Shown: positions 36,638 through 45,101, counted from the first letter of the stretch. The stretch: DNA of 64,000 bases from Streptococcus sp. WB01_FAA12 (GCF_012843315.1 NZ_JABAEX010000001.1:496001-560000); one strand, 5' to 3'. Translations and numbers: made by a program. The notes: generated by a model from the letters alone, not told the origin.

Positions 36638-37114
36638 TTATTGGATCAATGCTCCAGTTTCAAAATCTATCAGATAGTAGTGGTTTCCTGACTTGACTTC
36701 CCAAATCGGCTTGTCCTGATAGCGACCAAAGGTGACTTTGTCAATATCGCTAGCTCCTTTTTCCCTCGAAATCGTCGCTGCCTTATCTTGAGAAATCCCC
36801 TTATCTAGTTGATAAACGTAAATCTTGTGGTCATTCTTTTCAATCAGTACGGCAATGGCCTCTTGCTTTTTATTATGGCCCAGAAGGCTGTAATAAGCTT
36901 CCGAACCATTATAAAAATCAACCTGATCTGCCTTTTCCAATTCTGCATACTGCTTGGCTAGTTTTTCTCCCTCAACCCTAGCATCCTGATAGGGCTTCAT
37001 ACTGAGAGAAATCAGGTAAAGGAAGGAAGTGGTCATGACTAGTAATACTAAAGTAATGCCGATTCCATACTGTAAAAGTAGCTTGTTTTTTGCGTTTTTC
37101 TGTCTTAGTTTCAC
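36638..37114 (-). CDS. TseB/YpmB-like cell-wall elongation regulator (DUF5590)
   Basis: 158 residues, GTG start. An N-terminal membrane anchor (LLQYGIGITLVLLVMTTSFLYLISL) is followed by an extracytoplasmic domain with two PepSY-like repeats typical of YpmB/TseB. In Bacillus TseB affects PBP2A and elongation. The promoter -10 (TAAAAT) ends 6 nt before the GTG, suggesting a leaderless mRNA, although an AAGGAGG followed by ATG GTA AAA TAG lies across the same segment. Co-transcribed with aspC. Confidence 0.82.
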   Translation of the reverse strand: MKLRQKNAKNKLLLQYGIGITLVLLVMTTSFLYLISLSMKPYQDARVEGEKLAKQYAELEKADQVDFYNGSEAYYSLLGHNKKQEAIAVLIEKNDHKIYVYQLDKGISQDKAATISREKGASDIDKVTFGRYQDKPIWEVKSGNHYYLIDFETGALIQ

Positions 37115-37120
37115 TCGTCT

Positions 37121-37129
37121 ATTTTACCA
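37121..37129 (-). promoter_or_regulatory. Extended -10 promoter of the tseB-like gene
   Basis: Minus strand TGGTAAAAT; the hexamer ends 6 nt before the GTG start codon. Confidence 0.55.
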
Positions 37130-37280
37130 TCTCTCCTCCTTTATTACAAGTGAAGACAGGAACATTCCGAGATTATTTTCCCCTTGAAATTAAATACAAT
37201 ATTTGTCTGTCTATCAAATACTGCTTTCTCAGAACTAAGTCTTTCCACCCCTAACAAGTAAACTTAGCTGAGCACATTTA

Positions 37281-37309
37281 TTGCTAATTAGTATTATTTG
37301 TTGTAACAT
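37281..37309 (+). promoter_or_regulatory. Promoter of the FMN reductase gene
   Basis: -35 TTGCTA (37281-37286), 17 bp, -10 TAACAT (37304-37309). The leader contains a small AAAGAG TTCG CTCTTT hairpin (37321-37336), 14 nt before the ribosome site. The rest of the 37130-37280 gap shows nothing I recognise. Confidence 0.6.
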
Positions 37310-37362
37310 AAATGGTGACAAAAGAGTTCGCTCTTTAAATTTTAAACTAAAGGAGACATATC

Positions 37363-37911
37363 ATGTCTAAAAAAGTACTATTTATCGTCGGTTCACTACG
37401 CCAAGGTTCTTTCAACCACCAAATGGCCCTCGAAGCTGAGAAAGCACTTGCTGGAAAAGCGGAAGTTAGCTATCTTGACTACTCTGCTGTTCCTCTCTTT
37501 AGCCAAGACCTTGAAATTCCAACTCATCCAGCTGTAACCGCTGCTCGCGAGGCTGTCCTTGCTGCGGATGCTATCTGGATTTTCTCTCCAGTCTACAACT
37601 TCTCTATCCCTGGAACAGTGAAGAACTTGCTTGACTGGCTCTCCCGCGCCCTTGACTTGACAGATACACGTAGTGCTTCTGCCCTTCAAGACAAGTTTGT
37701 TACTGTCTCATCTGTAGCCAATGCAGGTCACGAGCAACTCTTTGCGATTTACAAAGACCTCTTGCCATTTATCCGTACACAAGTCGTTGGTGACTTTACT
37801 GCCGCTCGTGTCAATGACTCTGCTTGGGCAGACGGAAAATTGGTGCTAGACAAAGCAGCTGACTCATCACTTGCAAAACAAGCTGACGACCTTCTTGCAG
37901 CCATCAACTAA
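37363..37911 (+). CDS. NADPH-dependent FMN reductase family protein
   Basis: 182-residue flavodoxin-fold protein with the FMN phosphate loop GSLRQGSFN and the family motif PVYNFSIPGTVKNLLDWLSR. Members reduce FMN, quinones or azo compounds with NAD(P)H. AAAGGAGA precedes the ATG. It is convergent with the peroxide-stress gene yaaA and shares its terminator, so both flank a redox theme. The exact substrate is unknown. Confidence 0.9.
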   Translation: MSKKVLFIVGSLRQGSFNHQMALEAEKALAGKAEVSYLDYSAVPLFSQDLEIPTHPAVTAAREAVLAADAIWIFSPVYNFSIPGTVKNLLDWLSRALDLTDTRSASALQDKFVTVSSVANAGHEQLFAIYKDLLPFIRTQVVGDFTAARVNDSAWADGKLVLDKAADSSLAKQADDLLAAIN

Positions 37912-37913
37912 TC

Positions 37914-37951
37914 AAGCAAAAACCAGCTCATTCGAGCTGGTTTTATGCTTG
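37914..37951. terminator. Bidirectional terminator between FMN reductase and yaaA
   Basis: AAAACCAGCTC / GAGCTGGTTTT stem with an ATTC loop, extended by CAAGCA / TGCTTG. It overlaps the yaaA stop. Confidence 0.92.
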
Positions 37952-38671
37952 TTTCACAAAGACGAGTTCTAAATCACCTGATAAATCAGGTCGGTAGTCA
38001 AAGCCTGCGAAGCGGAGCTTGCGAGCTTGTTCGACTGTTTGGACTTGCCCTTCTATCAGGGCTGTCAAAAAGGCCCCACGCGCTTTCTTTGAAATAGTTG
38101 AGTGTATTTTCAACTGACCACCCTTGTCCTCCATAAATTTGAAGGTCACCATCTTTTCTCTGATTTCCTTAGAAAATACTGTTTCAAACTCTGATGACAA
38201 GAGAGAAAATATCAAGTCCTCATCCTCTAGCGCCTCATTGTAGGCTGACTTCCAATGACTCTTTAAAGTCTTACCAGTGACTTTTAACTTCATCAAGAAG
38301 TCCAAACGGTGAGGAGCCATTGGAGATAGGGCTGGAACTACTCCATACAAAGCTGATGTAATTAAAACATGATCTTCAAGATAGGTTTGTTCAGCCTCGG
38401 TTAACCCATCTCGTTTGATGTAGCGATACATGAGACCATCAAAGAGTTTCAGGGCTGGATAATGTTTAGCCCTGTGATCTTTTAGAGCTTGAATGTGAAC
38501 GTACTCTTCTTCTGCTTTCTCGGCAGATACCTTATAAAAAGTCTCTAATTCACTAGCTGAGTAGTGCGCTAGTGAATCAAGAACTGCCTGACTTTCTTCC
38601 CTCAAGGGAAGCGCTTCAATACAAGGAAGATTTGTGTTCATTTCTTTTGCTGTTGGGATTAAAATTTTCAT
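37943..38671 (-). CDS. yaaA: Peroxide stress protein YaaA
   Basis: 242 residues, MKILIPTAKEMN..., the YaaA/DUF328 family that limits intracellular free iron during peroxide stress in E. coli. Conserved segments include LFDGLMYRYI and LIEGQVQTVEQARKLRFAGFDY. The start codon lies 6 nt from a TGCTACACT box with no ribosome site, so a leaderless transcript is predicted. Streptococci make much H2O2, so protection from peroxide is plausible. Confidence 0.92.
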   Translation of the reverse strand: MKILIPTAKEMNTNLPCIEALPLREESQAVLDSLAHYSASELETFYKVSAEKAEEEYVHIQALKDHRAKHYPALKLFDGLMYRYIKRDGLTEAEQTYLEDHVLITSALYGVVPALSPMAPHRLDFLMKLKVTGKTLKSHWKSAYNEALEDEDLIFSLLSSEFETVFSKEIREKMVTFKFMEDKGGQLKIHSTISKKARGAFLTALIEGQVQTVEQARKLRFAGFDYRPDLSGDLELVFVKQA

Positions 38672-38677
38672 ATTGTT

Positions 38678-38686
38678 AGTGTAGCA
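38678..38686 (-). promoter_or_regulatory. yaaA extended -10 promoter giving a leaderless mRNA
   Basis: Minus strand TGCTACACT; the hexamer is separated from the ATG by AACAAT only. Confidence 0.65.
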
Positions 38687-38718
38687 TATTTTTCAACCAC
38701 GACCAAGAATTTCATCTG

Positions 38719-38744
38719 AAAAACCTCGGTTCATACCGAGATTT
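38719..38744 (-). terminator. Terminator of the 531-residue membrane protein gene
   Basis: CTCGGT ATGA ACCGAG stem with a GTTTTTC tail on the minus strand. Confidence 0.85.
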
Positions 38745-38747
38745 CTT

Positions 38748-40343
38748 TTACTTGACCTTAAAGGTCTTGAGATAGTTATCTTTTCCAACTTGACCTTCGA
38801 AAGATTGGCCATTTTCAAGGTAAGGAAGGTCGTCTGACACTGAAGCCTTGACCTTATAAATCTTGCCATCAACTTTGAAGAAGTAGACGGTATCACCCTT
38901 AATCACAGCTGATTTAAGGTCTGAGACGATCCCCTTAATGTTTTCTACCGTTTCATTATCCAGATCGAGGTCATTTTTATTGGCATATTTGCTGAGGAGC
39001 TCATCTACTGTAGCTGCTACGATGACGTTTTGGTACTCCACTGCATCGACCAAAGCATACTCCTTGACCAAGCCTGCATTATCCTTCAAGCCCATGATAT
39101 AGAGCGGTTTGTCGTTGAGATTGACAAGGATAGGGAAGGTAGCCTTGTAGGCTTTCTCTTGCACTGCTCCTTCTGCGGAAGCACGGGCTGATTCTTCGGT
39201 TGCTGATGCTAGATTGTACTTGGTGATTTCACCTGTACGCATGTTTTCAAGGATAAAACCTAGATTACTTTCGTCGGCGTTTGCTGAAGTCACCCCTGTG
39301 TAGAGATAAATATCATTTCCGATAGAAAGATAGTTATAGCCTTCTGTCGTTTGGGTAACATTTTTCTTAGAAATCAAGGCATTCCAGAAGCCGTCTTTAT
39401 ACTTGCCGTTGTAGTTGATTTGCTCGATGGTTTCTTCCGCTGGATAGACACGATCCACCCATTCTGGGACTTCATCCAAGCTGTATTCCTTAGTTTCTCC
39501 ATTAGTAGCATCCAAGATAACAACAGATGAAGGACGAGGTACTCCTAGACCAAACTGCTTTTGATAAACGGTTGCTACATAGAAGGGATTGCCTTCATCA
39601 TCCACCTCAAAGGATGGCATTTTAAAAATCTTGGTTGGGTACTTGATCCGAAGATGGCGTTTGACGTCTCGGTTAAAATACTCGGAGTCCGAATACTTCA
39701 TCGGCGTTTTCAAATCCACCAATTCCGCATTTCCTGTCACCATATCAACCTTGATATACTCGCCAATTCCCTTGGACTGATTATTAAACCATTTGATCGG
39801 GTCGGCATACTCCAAAGGTGTCACCCGGTAGGGCTTGCCATCAACTGTCAGCTGGGTATAAGTATCTGCTGCCACGTACTGGGAGACCTTATCCGTCAGA
39901 GAGCCTAGATAACGGTCACCGATCTTTTCAGCAGTGCTCCGATCTAGAATTGGAACCTTACTGGTATCACTCTTAGGAAAATCTTTAAAATCTTTTTCTG
40001 TGATAGATACCACATTAGCATAGTTTTTTGCTTGGAAAAAGCTAGAGGTTATTAGGCTTACCAGACCAGCAAGGGCAAAGATGATACCTGCAGTCAGAAA
40101 CAATCCTCCACCTAATTTATTAAAATGAAGCCCTTCTAGATTGAGTTCGTTGGCAACCTTGCCATGACGTACATGAACTGTCTTGAGGAGATTGGTATCC
40201 TTGCGGAAACTATACAAAATCCCCATCACCACCAGATGCCCACAGAGAAAGAAGATGAATTCCCAGCTAGTCAGATTGAAGGGTGGCAAAAAGATATACC
40301 AAGTCGTTGCGATAAAAACAAGTTCAAAGATTATACGTTTCAT
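38748..40343 (-). CDS. Membrane-anchored protein with large extracytoplasmic domain, unknown
   Basis: 531 residues. Three hydrophobic segments lie in the first 115 (near 5-25, 28-46 and 77-101). They are followed by about 415 residues that should face outside, rich in beta-strand and in PepSY-like stretches such as EYIKVDMVTGNAELVDL and MRTGEITKYNL. I recognise it only as a conserved streptococcal membrane protein. No catalytic motif seen. It lies 11 bp downstream of the deformylase-like gene and ends in its own terminator. Confidence 0.8.
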   Translation of the reverse strand: MKRIIFELVFIATTWYIFLPPFNLTSWEFIFFLCGHLVVMGILYSFRKDTNLLKTVHVRHGKVANELNLEGLHFNKLGGGLFLTAGIIFALAGLVSLITSSFFQAKNYANVVSITEKDFKDFPKSDTSKVPILDRSTAEKIGDRYLGSLTDKVSQYVAADTYTQLTVDGKPYRVTPLEYADPIKWFNNQSKGIGEYIKVDMVTGNAELVDLKTPMKYSDSEYFNRDVKRHLRIKYPTKIFKMPSFEVDDEGNPFYVATVYQKQFGLGVPRPSSVVILDATNGETKEYSLDEVPEWVDRVYPAEETIEQINYNGKYKDGFWNALISKKNVTQTTEGYNYLSIGNDIYLYTGVTSANADESNLGFILENMRTGEITKYNLASATEESARASAEGAVQEKAYKATFPILVNLNDKPLYIMGLKDNAGLVKEYALVDAVEYQNVIVAATVDELLSKYANKNDLDLDNETVENIKGIVSDLKSAVIKGDTVYFFKVDGKIYKVKASVSDDLPYLENGQSFEGQVGKDNYLKTFKVK

Positions 40344-40354
40344 CTGATTTCCTC

Positions 40355-40765
40355 CTAAATAATTCGTCCTTCCAAATGATCCAGTTCATGTTGGCATATC
40401 TGAGCTGGAAAGCCTGTTAACGTAATGGTCTGTTCCTGCCACTTGCTATCGCGATAGGAAACCGTAATCGTTTCATAACGAGTCGTCGTTCGAACCCCAG
40501 TCAAAGACAAACAACCTTCCTCTGTCTCATAAGGTCCTTTATAGGAAAGGAGAATAGGGTTAAACATAACCATGGGAACTAGGCCAAGATTAAAGATAAT
40601 CACGCGCTTCTGCACCCCAATCATATTAGCCGCCAGACCGACACAGATCTCGCGATTGGCCAGCAGGGTATCCTGCAAATCCTTAGCCAGATAAAGGTCC
40701 TCCTGACTTGCAGGTTTCGAGACCTGTGACAAGAATAGGACATCTCGGACAATTTTCTTTTCCAT
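40355..40765 (-). CDS. Short peptide deformylase-like protein with altered motif 1
   Basis: 136 residues. Motif 2 EEGCLSL (metal Cys) and motif 3 CQHELDHLEG (two metal His and the catalytic Glu) are intact. Motif 1 reads GLAANMIG, where active deformylases have GxAAxQIG; the Gln that stabilises the transition state is Met. It is probably the second, accessory deformylase known in pneumococci, possibly inactive or with altered specificity. The essential enzyme would lie elsewhere. AAGGAG and a TGCTATAAT promoter precede it. Confidence 0.85.
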   Translation of the reverse strand: MEKKIVRDVLFLSQVSKPASQEDLYLAKDLQDTLLANREICVGLAANMIGVQKRVIIFNLGLVPMVMFNPILLSYKGPYETEEGCLSLTGVRTTTRYETITVSYRDSKWQEQTITLTGFPAQICQHELDHLEGRII

Positions 40766-40793
40766 TCTCTTACACTCCTTACAACTTTACTTT

Positions 40794-40802
40794 ATTATAG
40801 CA
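40794..40802 (-). promoter_or_regulatory. Extended -10 promoter of the deformylase-like gene
   Basis: Minus strand TGCTATAAT, about 30 nt upstream of the ATG. Confidence 0.65.
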
Positions 40803-40837
40803 TAAAAGGGGGTAACTTCTAGTCCTTTCCCTCAAAT

Positions 40838-40865
40838 GCAAAAAAAGCCATCCGAAGATGACTTT
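40838..40865 (-). terminator. mgtA terminator
   Basis: AAAGTCATC TTCG GATGGCTTT stem (one G-U pair), UUCG tetraloop, then TTTT on the minus strand. Confidence 0.9.
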
Positions 40866-40869
40866 CTTT

Positions 40870-43566
40870 TTAAATCGCGTTCTTATCAAGACCAAGTTTA
40901 CGTTGAACAAACTTAACGATTTCTACGATGATAATCATTGAGAAGCTTCCAGCTAGAACAATGGCCCATTGTGACAAGTCCAGTTTGGTTACGTGGAAGA
41001 TACCTTCAAGTGGTTCTACGACGATCGTTGCCATAAGAAGAATGAAGGATACCAAGATAGACCAGTTGAAAGTCTTAGACTTGAATGGTCCAACTGTCAA
41101 GATGGATTGGTAAACAGACTTGACGTTGTAAGCATGGAAGAGCTGGATCAAACCAAGTGTTGCAAAGGCCATAGTAAGGGCATCCGCATGAATTGCTTGA
41201 TTATCTCCTACATGGACTGGATAGGCAAGAGCAAGACCATAAACAGTCAAGACAAGGGCGCCTTGAAGGAGACCTTGATAGATGATAGAACTCATGACCC
41301 CACCTGAGAAGAAGCTTGATTTGCGTCCACGTGGTTTGTGGGTCATAACACCTGGCTCAGCTGGTTCAACACCAAGAGCGATGGCTGGGAAGGTATCGGT
41401 TACCAAGTTGATCCACAAAAGATGAACTGGCTGTAAGACATCCCAACCAAACAAGGTTGATAAGAAGATGGTCAAAACTTCAGCCGTATTGGCAGAAAGT
41501 AGGTATTGAATAGTCTTTTGAATGTTTGAGAAGACCTTACGTCCTTCTTCAACTGCGACGATAATGGTCGCAAAGTTATCATCCGCAAGAATCATATCAG
41601 ATGCACCCTTAGAAACCTCAGTACCAGTGATTCCCATACCGATACCGATATCAGCTGTTTTCAGAGCTGGCGCATCATTAACACCATCCCCTGTCATGGC
41701 AACGACCTTACCTTGGTTTTGCCAAGCTTTCACGATACGAACCTTATGTTCTGGAGATACACGCGCGTAAACAGAGTATTGACCAACTACTTTTTCAAAT
41801 TCTTCATCAGACAGTTCGTTGAGCTCAGCACCAGTCAAAACATGGTCTTCTAAATCATTTTCATCGATAATTCCCAAACGTTTGGCAATGGCTTCTGCTG
41901 TATCTTGGTGGTCACCCGTAATCATGATTGGACGAATACCAGCTTCTTTAGCGACACGAACAGCTTCTGCTGCTTCGGCACGTTCTGGGTCAATCATACC
42001 GATTAAACCAGTAAAGATCAAGTTGTTTTCCAGTTCTTCAGAAGTGAGGTTTTCTGGAATGCTATCAATAATCTTATAAGCACCAGCCAGCACGCGCAGA
42101 GCTTGGTGAGCCATTTCAGAGTTGTTTGTGTGAATTAAGTCATTGACTTTCCCATCAATCGGAGCGACATCTCCAGCTTTATCACGAGCAACACAACGTT
42201 TCAAAAGTTGGTCTGGAGCTCCCTTAACCGCCACAAGGAATGTACCATCTGGCAATGGGTGAACTGTTGACATGAGCTTACGATCCGAGTCAAATGGCAA
42301 CTCAGCCACACGAGGATATTTCTCTAAAAATCCTTTAACATCATATCCCTTATCCAAGGCATACTGGATGAAGGCTGTTTCTGTTGGATCCCCGATCAGG
42401 TTTCCTTCAGCATCAATCTTGGTATCATTAGCCAAGACAACTGAACGAAGAAGAGGCATTTCAAGACCTAGTTCAATATCATCAGCTGAATCATGTAGAA
42501 CTGCATCATAGAAGACTTTTTCGACGGTCATCTTATTCATAGTTAGCGTACCAGTCTTATCAGAAGCGATGATTTCTGTTGAACCAAGTGTTTCTACTGC
42601 TGGCAACTTACGAACGATAGAGTTTCGTTTTGCCAAAACTTGAGTACCAAGGGCAAGAACGATGGTCACGATAGCAGGAAGTCCTTCTGGAATGGCTGCA
42701 ACAGCAAGCGCAACAGAGGTCATCAACTCACCAAGTGGATCTTTACCTTGAATGAAGACTCCAACTACAAAAGTAACAAGGGCAATGACCAAAATTGCAT
42801 AGGTCAAGACCTTAGAAAGGTTATTCAAGTTTTGTTTGAGTGGTGTATCCGTCTCATCCGCATCTTGGAGCATGCCAGCGATATGACCAACTTCCGTGTA
42901 CATACCTGTATTGACAACAACACCAAGACCACGACCATAGGTCACGTTTGAGTTTTGGAAGGCCATATTGACACGGTCACCAATACCAGCATCGGCAGCA
43001 AGCTCGACTGTCAAGTCTTTTTCAACTGGAACAGACTCACCTGTCAAGGCAGCTTCTTCGATTTTAAGTGAATTGGCTTCTAGCAAACGTAGGTCTGCTG
43101 GTACTACGTCACCTGCTTCAAGGGCAACGATATCTCCTGGCACCAATTCTTTGGAATCAATCTCTGCCATGTGCCCATCACGAATAACGCGAGCAGCTGG
43201 ACTAGACATAGACTTGAGGGCTTCGATGGCTTCTTCTGCTTTTCCTTCTTGGTAAACACCAAAGGCAGCGTTGATGATAACCACGGCTAGAATGATAATG
43301 GCATCTGCGATATCTTCTCCACCAGAAGTTACGACTGACAAAATAGCCGCAGCAACTAGGATGATAATCATCAAATCCTTAAACTGTTCGATGAATTTAA
43401 CCAAGAGAGTTTTTTTCTCACCCTCTTCGAGTTCATTGCGCCCATATTCAGCTAGGCGTTTCTGCGCTTCGCTTGACGAAAGACCTTGCTCAGTTGCTTC
43501 AACTGACTTCAAGACCTCTTCAGGACTCTGAGTATAAAACGCTTGGCGTTTTTGTTCTTTTGACAT
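40870..43566 (-). CDS. mgtA: P-type cation ATPase, Mn2+/Ca2+ exporter (MgtA/CaxP)
   Basis: 898 residues from MSKEQKRQAFYTQS (AAGGAGGAG before it; the 26-codon upstream extension falls in the riboswitch expression platform). P-type ATPase of the Ca2+ type: TGES actuator loop, phosphorylated Asp in SDKTGTLTMNK, hinge TGDGVNDAPALK and about ten membrane helices. The pneumococcal orthologue exports Ca2+ and Mn2+ (called CaxP and MgtA). It is controlled by an upstream yybP-ykoY riboswitch and faces mntE. Confidence 0.95.
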   Translation of the reverse strand: MSKEQKRQAFYTQSPEEVLKSVEATEQGLSSSEAQKRLAEYGRNELEEGEKKTLLVKFIEQFKDLMIIILVAAAILSVVTSGGEDIADAIIILAVVIINAAFGVYQEGKAEEAIEALKSMSSPAARVIRDGHMAEIDSKELVPGDIVALEAGDVVPADLRLLEANSLKIEEAALTGESVPVEKDLTVELAADAGIGDRVNMAFQNSNVTYGRGLGVVVNTGMYTEVGHIAGMLQDADETDTPLKQNLNNLSKVLTYAILVIALVTFVVGVFIQGKDPLGELMTSVALAVAAIPEGLPAIVTIVLALGTQVLAKRNSIVRKLPAVETLGSTEIIASDKTGTLTMNKMTVEKVFYDAVLHDSADDIELGLEMPLLRSVVLANDTKIDAEGNLIGDPTETAFIQYALDKGYDVKGFLEKYPRVAELPFDSDRKLMSTVHPLPDGTFLVAVKGAPDQLLKRCVARDKAGDVAPIDGKVNDLIHTNNSEMAHQALRVLAGAYKIIDSIPENLTSEELENNLIFTGLIGMIDPERAEAAEAVRVAKEAGIRPIMITGDHQDTAEAIAKRLGIIDENDLEDHVLTGAELNELSDEEFEKVVGQYSVYARVSPEHKVRIVKAWQNQGKVVAMTGDGVNDAPALKTADIGIGMGITGTEVSKGASDMILADDNFATIIVAVEEGRKVFSNIQKTIQYLLSANTAEVLTIFLSTLFGWDVLQPVHLLWINLVTDTFPAIALGVEPAEPGVMTHKPRGRKSSFFSGGVMSSIIYQGLLQGALVLTVYGLALAYPVHVGDNQAIHADALTMAFATLGLIQLFHAYNVKSVYQSILTVGPFKSKTFNWSILVSFILLMATIVVEPLEGIFHVTKLDLSQWAIVLAGSFSMIIIVEIVKFVQRKLGLDKNAI

Positions 43567-43622
43567 GTGTCTCCTCCTTGACTTTGTGTGCAAAACAAGC
43601 TCTCTTTTGGTTTTATGACAAA

Positions 43623-43654
43623 CAAAAAGAGACCTGTTAATCATAACAAGTCTC
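43623..43654 (-). terminator. Riboswitch-controlled intrinsic terminator
   Basis: GAGACTTGTTA ATGA-type loop TAACAGGTCTC with a TTTTTG tail on the minus strand, directly after the aptamer and before mgtA. It should form when Mn2+ is low. Confidence 0.85.
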
Positions 43655-43746
43655 GCTGTTTAAGATAGCGCCGGAAAGAATACTTTGCAGTATACAATTC
43701 GGAATGACGACACTATCACAGGTTTCTGCCAGCTACTCCCTTGAGT
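43655..43746 (-). ncRNA. yybP-ykoY manganese riboswitch aptamer
   Basis: The mgtA leader contains the family hallmarks on the minus strand: CTACTCAAGGGAGTAGC near its 5' end and TTTCCGGCGC in the 3' half. An intrinsic terminator follows. yybP-ykoY RNAs sense Mn2+ and switch on efflux genes, and the pneumococcal mgtA leader is a known example. Coordinates are approximate. Confidence 0.85.
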
Positions 43747-43752
43747 AGTACT

Positions 43753-43780
43753 ATTATATCAAAATTTGAACAATTTTCAA
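43753..43780 (-). promoter_or_regulatory. mgtA promoter upstream of the riboswitch
   Basis: -35 TTGAAA (43775-43780), 16 bp, -10 TATAAT with TGA extension (43753-43758) on the minus strand. Confidence 0.75.
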
Positions 43781-43810
43781 GAATTAAAATCCGATGAAAC
43801 AAGACTAAAT

Positions 43811-43839
43811 TTGAATTTTCCCATGAAAACCAGTATAAT
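43811..43839 (+). promoter_or_regulatory. mntE promoter
   Basis: -35 TTGAAT (43811-43816), 17 bp, -10 TATAAT (43834-43839); leader about 28 nt with AAAGGAAG. No riboswitch-like leader on this side. Confidence 0.8.
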
Positions 43840-43873
43840 GAAAACAGAATCTCAGCTCTAGAAAGGAAGTCCG

Positions 43874-45058
43874 ATGAACCAATCCATGTCAAATCTTAAG
43901 TTGGCGGAACGTGGCGCCATTATCAGCATTTCGACCTACCTGCTCTTGTCTGCGGCAAAATTAGCGACTGGCCACCTCCTTCACTCCTCCAGTTTGGTGG
44001 CAGATGGTTTCAACAACGTATCCGATATTATCGGAAATGTTGCTCTCTTGATTGGGATTCGGATGGCACGCCAGCCTGCAGACCGTGACCATCGCTTTGG
44101 TCACTGGAAGATTGAAGATTTGGCTAGTTTGATCACTTCCATCATCATGTTCTATGTTGGTTTTGATGTGCTTCGTGACACCATTCAAAAAATTCTCAGT
44201 CAGGAACAAACAGTTATCGACCCACTGGGTGCAACTCTCGGAGTCGTCTCTGCGGCAGTCATGTTTGCCGTTTATCTCTATAATACTCGCCTCAGTAAGA
44301 AATCCAAATCCAAGGCTCTCAAGACAGCTGCTAAGGACAATCTTTCCGATGCTGTCACCTCACTTGGGACTTCCATTGCTATCCTAGCCAGCAGTTTCAA
44401 TTATCCAATCGTGGATAAATTGGTCGCTATCATTATCACTTTCTTTATCTTAAAGACAGCCTACGATATCTTTATCGAGTCTTCCTTTAGTCTTTCAGAT
44501 GGTTTTGACGACCGTCTGCTGGAAGACTACCAGAAGGCCATCATGGAGATTCCAAAGATTAGTAAGGTCAAGTCCCAAAGAGGGCGTACCTACGGTAGCA
44601 ATATCTACCTTGATATCACGCTGGAGATGAATCCCGATCTATCAGTCTATGAAAGTCACGAAATTGCGGATCAGGTCGAATCCATGCTGGAAGAGCGTTT
44701 TGGAGTCTTTGATACCGATGTCCATATCGAACCTGCTCCTATACCTGAAGACGAAATTTTGGACAATGTCTATAAAAAACTACTCATGCGCGAGCAATTG
44801 ATTGACCAGGGAAATCAACTAGAAGAACTCCTTGCTGAAGACTTTATCTATATCCGTCAAGATGGCGAGCAGATGGACAAAGAAGCTTATAAGTCTGAAA
44901 CAGAACTTAAAGCAGCGATTAAGGACATTCAGATTACCTCCATTAGTCAGAAAACCAAGCTCATTTGCTATGAGCTAGATGGCATCGTCCACACCAGTAT
45001 CTGGCGTCGCCATGAAACTTGGCAAAATATCTTCCACCAGGAAACCAAAAAAGAATAG
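43874..45058 (+). CDS. mntE: Cation diffusion facilitator, manganese exporter MntE
   Basis: 394 residues. The CDF membrane domain (about 10-210) has six helices, with metal-site motifs DGFNNVSD in helix 2 and DNLSDAVTS in helix 5. A cytoplasmic dimerisation domain (about 215-290) follows with ESHEIADQVE and DVHIEPAP. A roughly 100-residue C-terminal extension goes beyond the common CDF length. Pneumococcal MntE exports Mn2+. It diverges from mgtA; together they limit cytosolic manganese. An IS element begins 13 bp after its stop. Confidence 0.93.
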   Translation: MNQSMSNLKLAERGAIISISTYLLLSAAKLATGHLLHSSSLVADGFNNVSDIIGNVALLIGIRMARQPADRDHRFGHWKIEDLASLITSIIMFYVGFDVLRDTIQKILSQEQTVIDPLGATLGVVSAAVMFAVYLYNTRLSKKSKSKALKTAAKDNLSDAVTSLGTSIAILASSFNYPIVDKLVAIIITFFILKTAYDIFIESSFSLSDGFDDRLLEDYQKAIMEIPKISKVKSQRGRTYGSNIYLDITLEMNPDLSVYESHEIADQVESMLEERFGVFDTDVHIEPAPIPEDEILDNVYKKLLMREQLIDQGNQLEELLAEDFIYIRQDGEQMDKEAYKSETELKAAIKDIQITSISQKTKLICYELDGIVHTSIWRRHETWQNIFHQETKKE

Positions 45059-45101
45059 AGAAATCCTGTCATGTACTGACCCCAAAAAGTTAGACAATTA
45101 A

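Noticed and set aside
42968..43255. Plus-strand reading frames opposite mgtA and many similar antisense frames
   Set aside because: Low-complexity Ser/Arg/Ala-rich translations that mirror codon bias of the minus-strand gene, with no ribosome sites.
43567..43644. N-terminal extension of MgtA by 26 codons
   Set aside because: It overlaps the riboswitch terminator; AAGGAGGAG fixes the downstream ATG.
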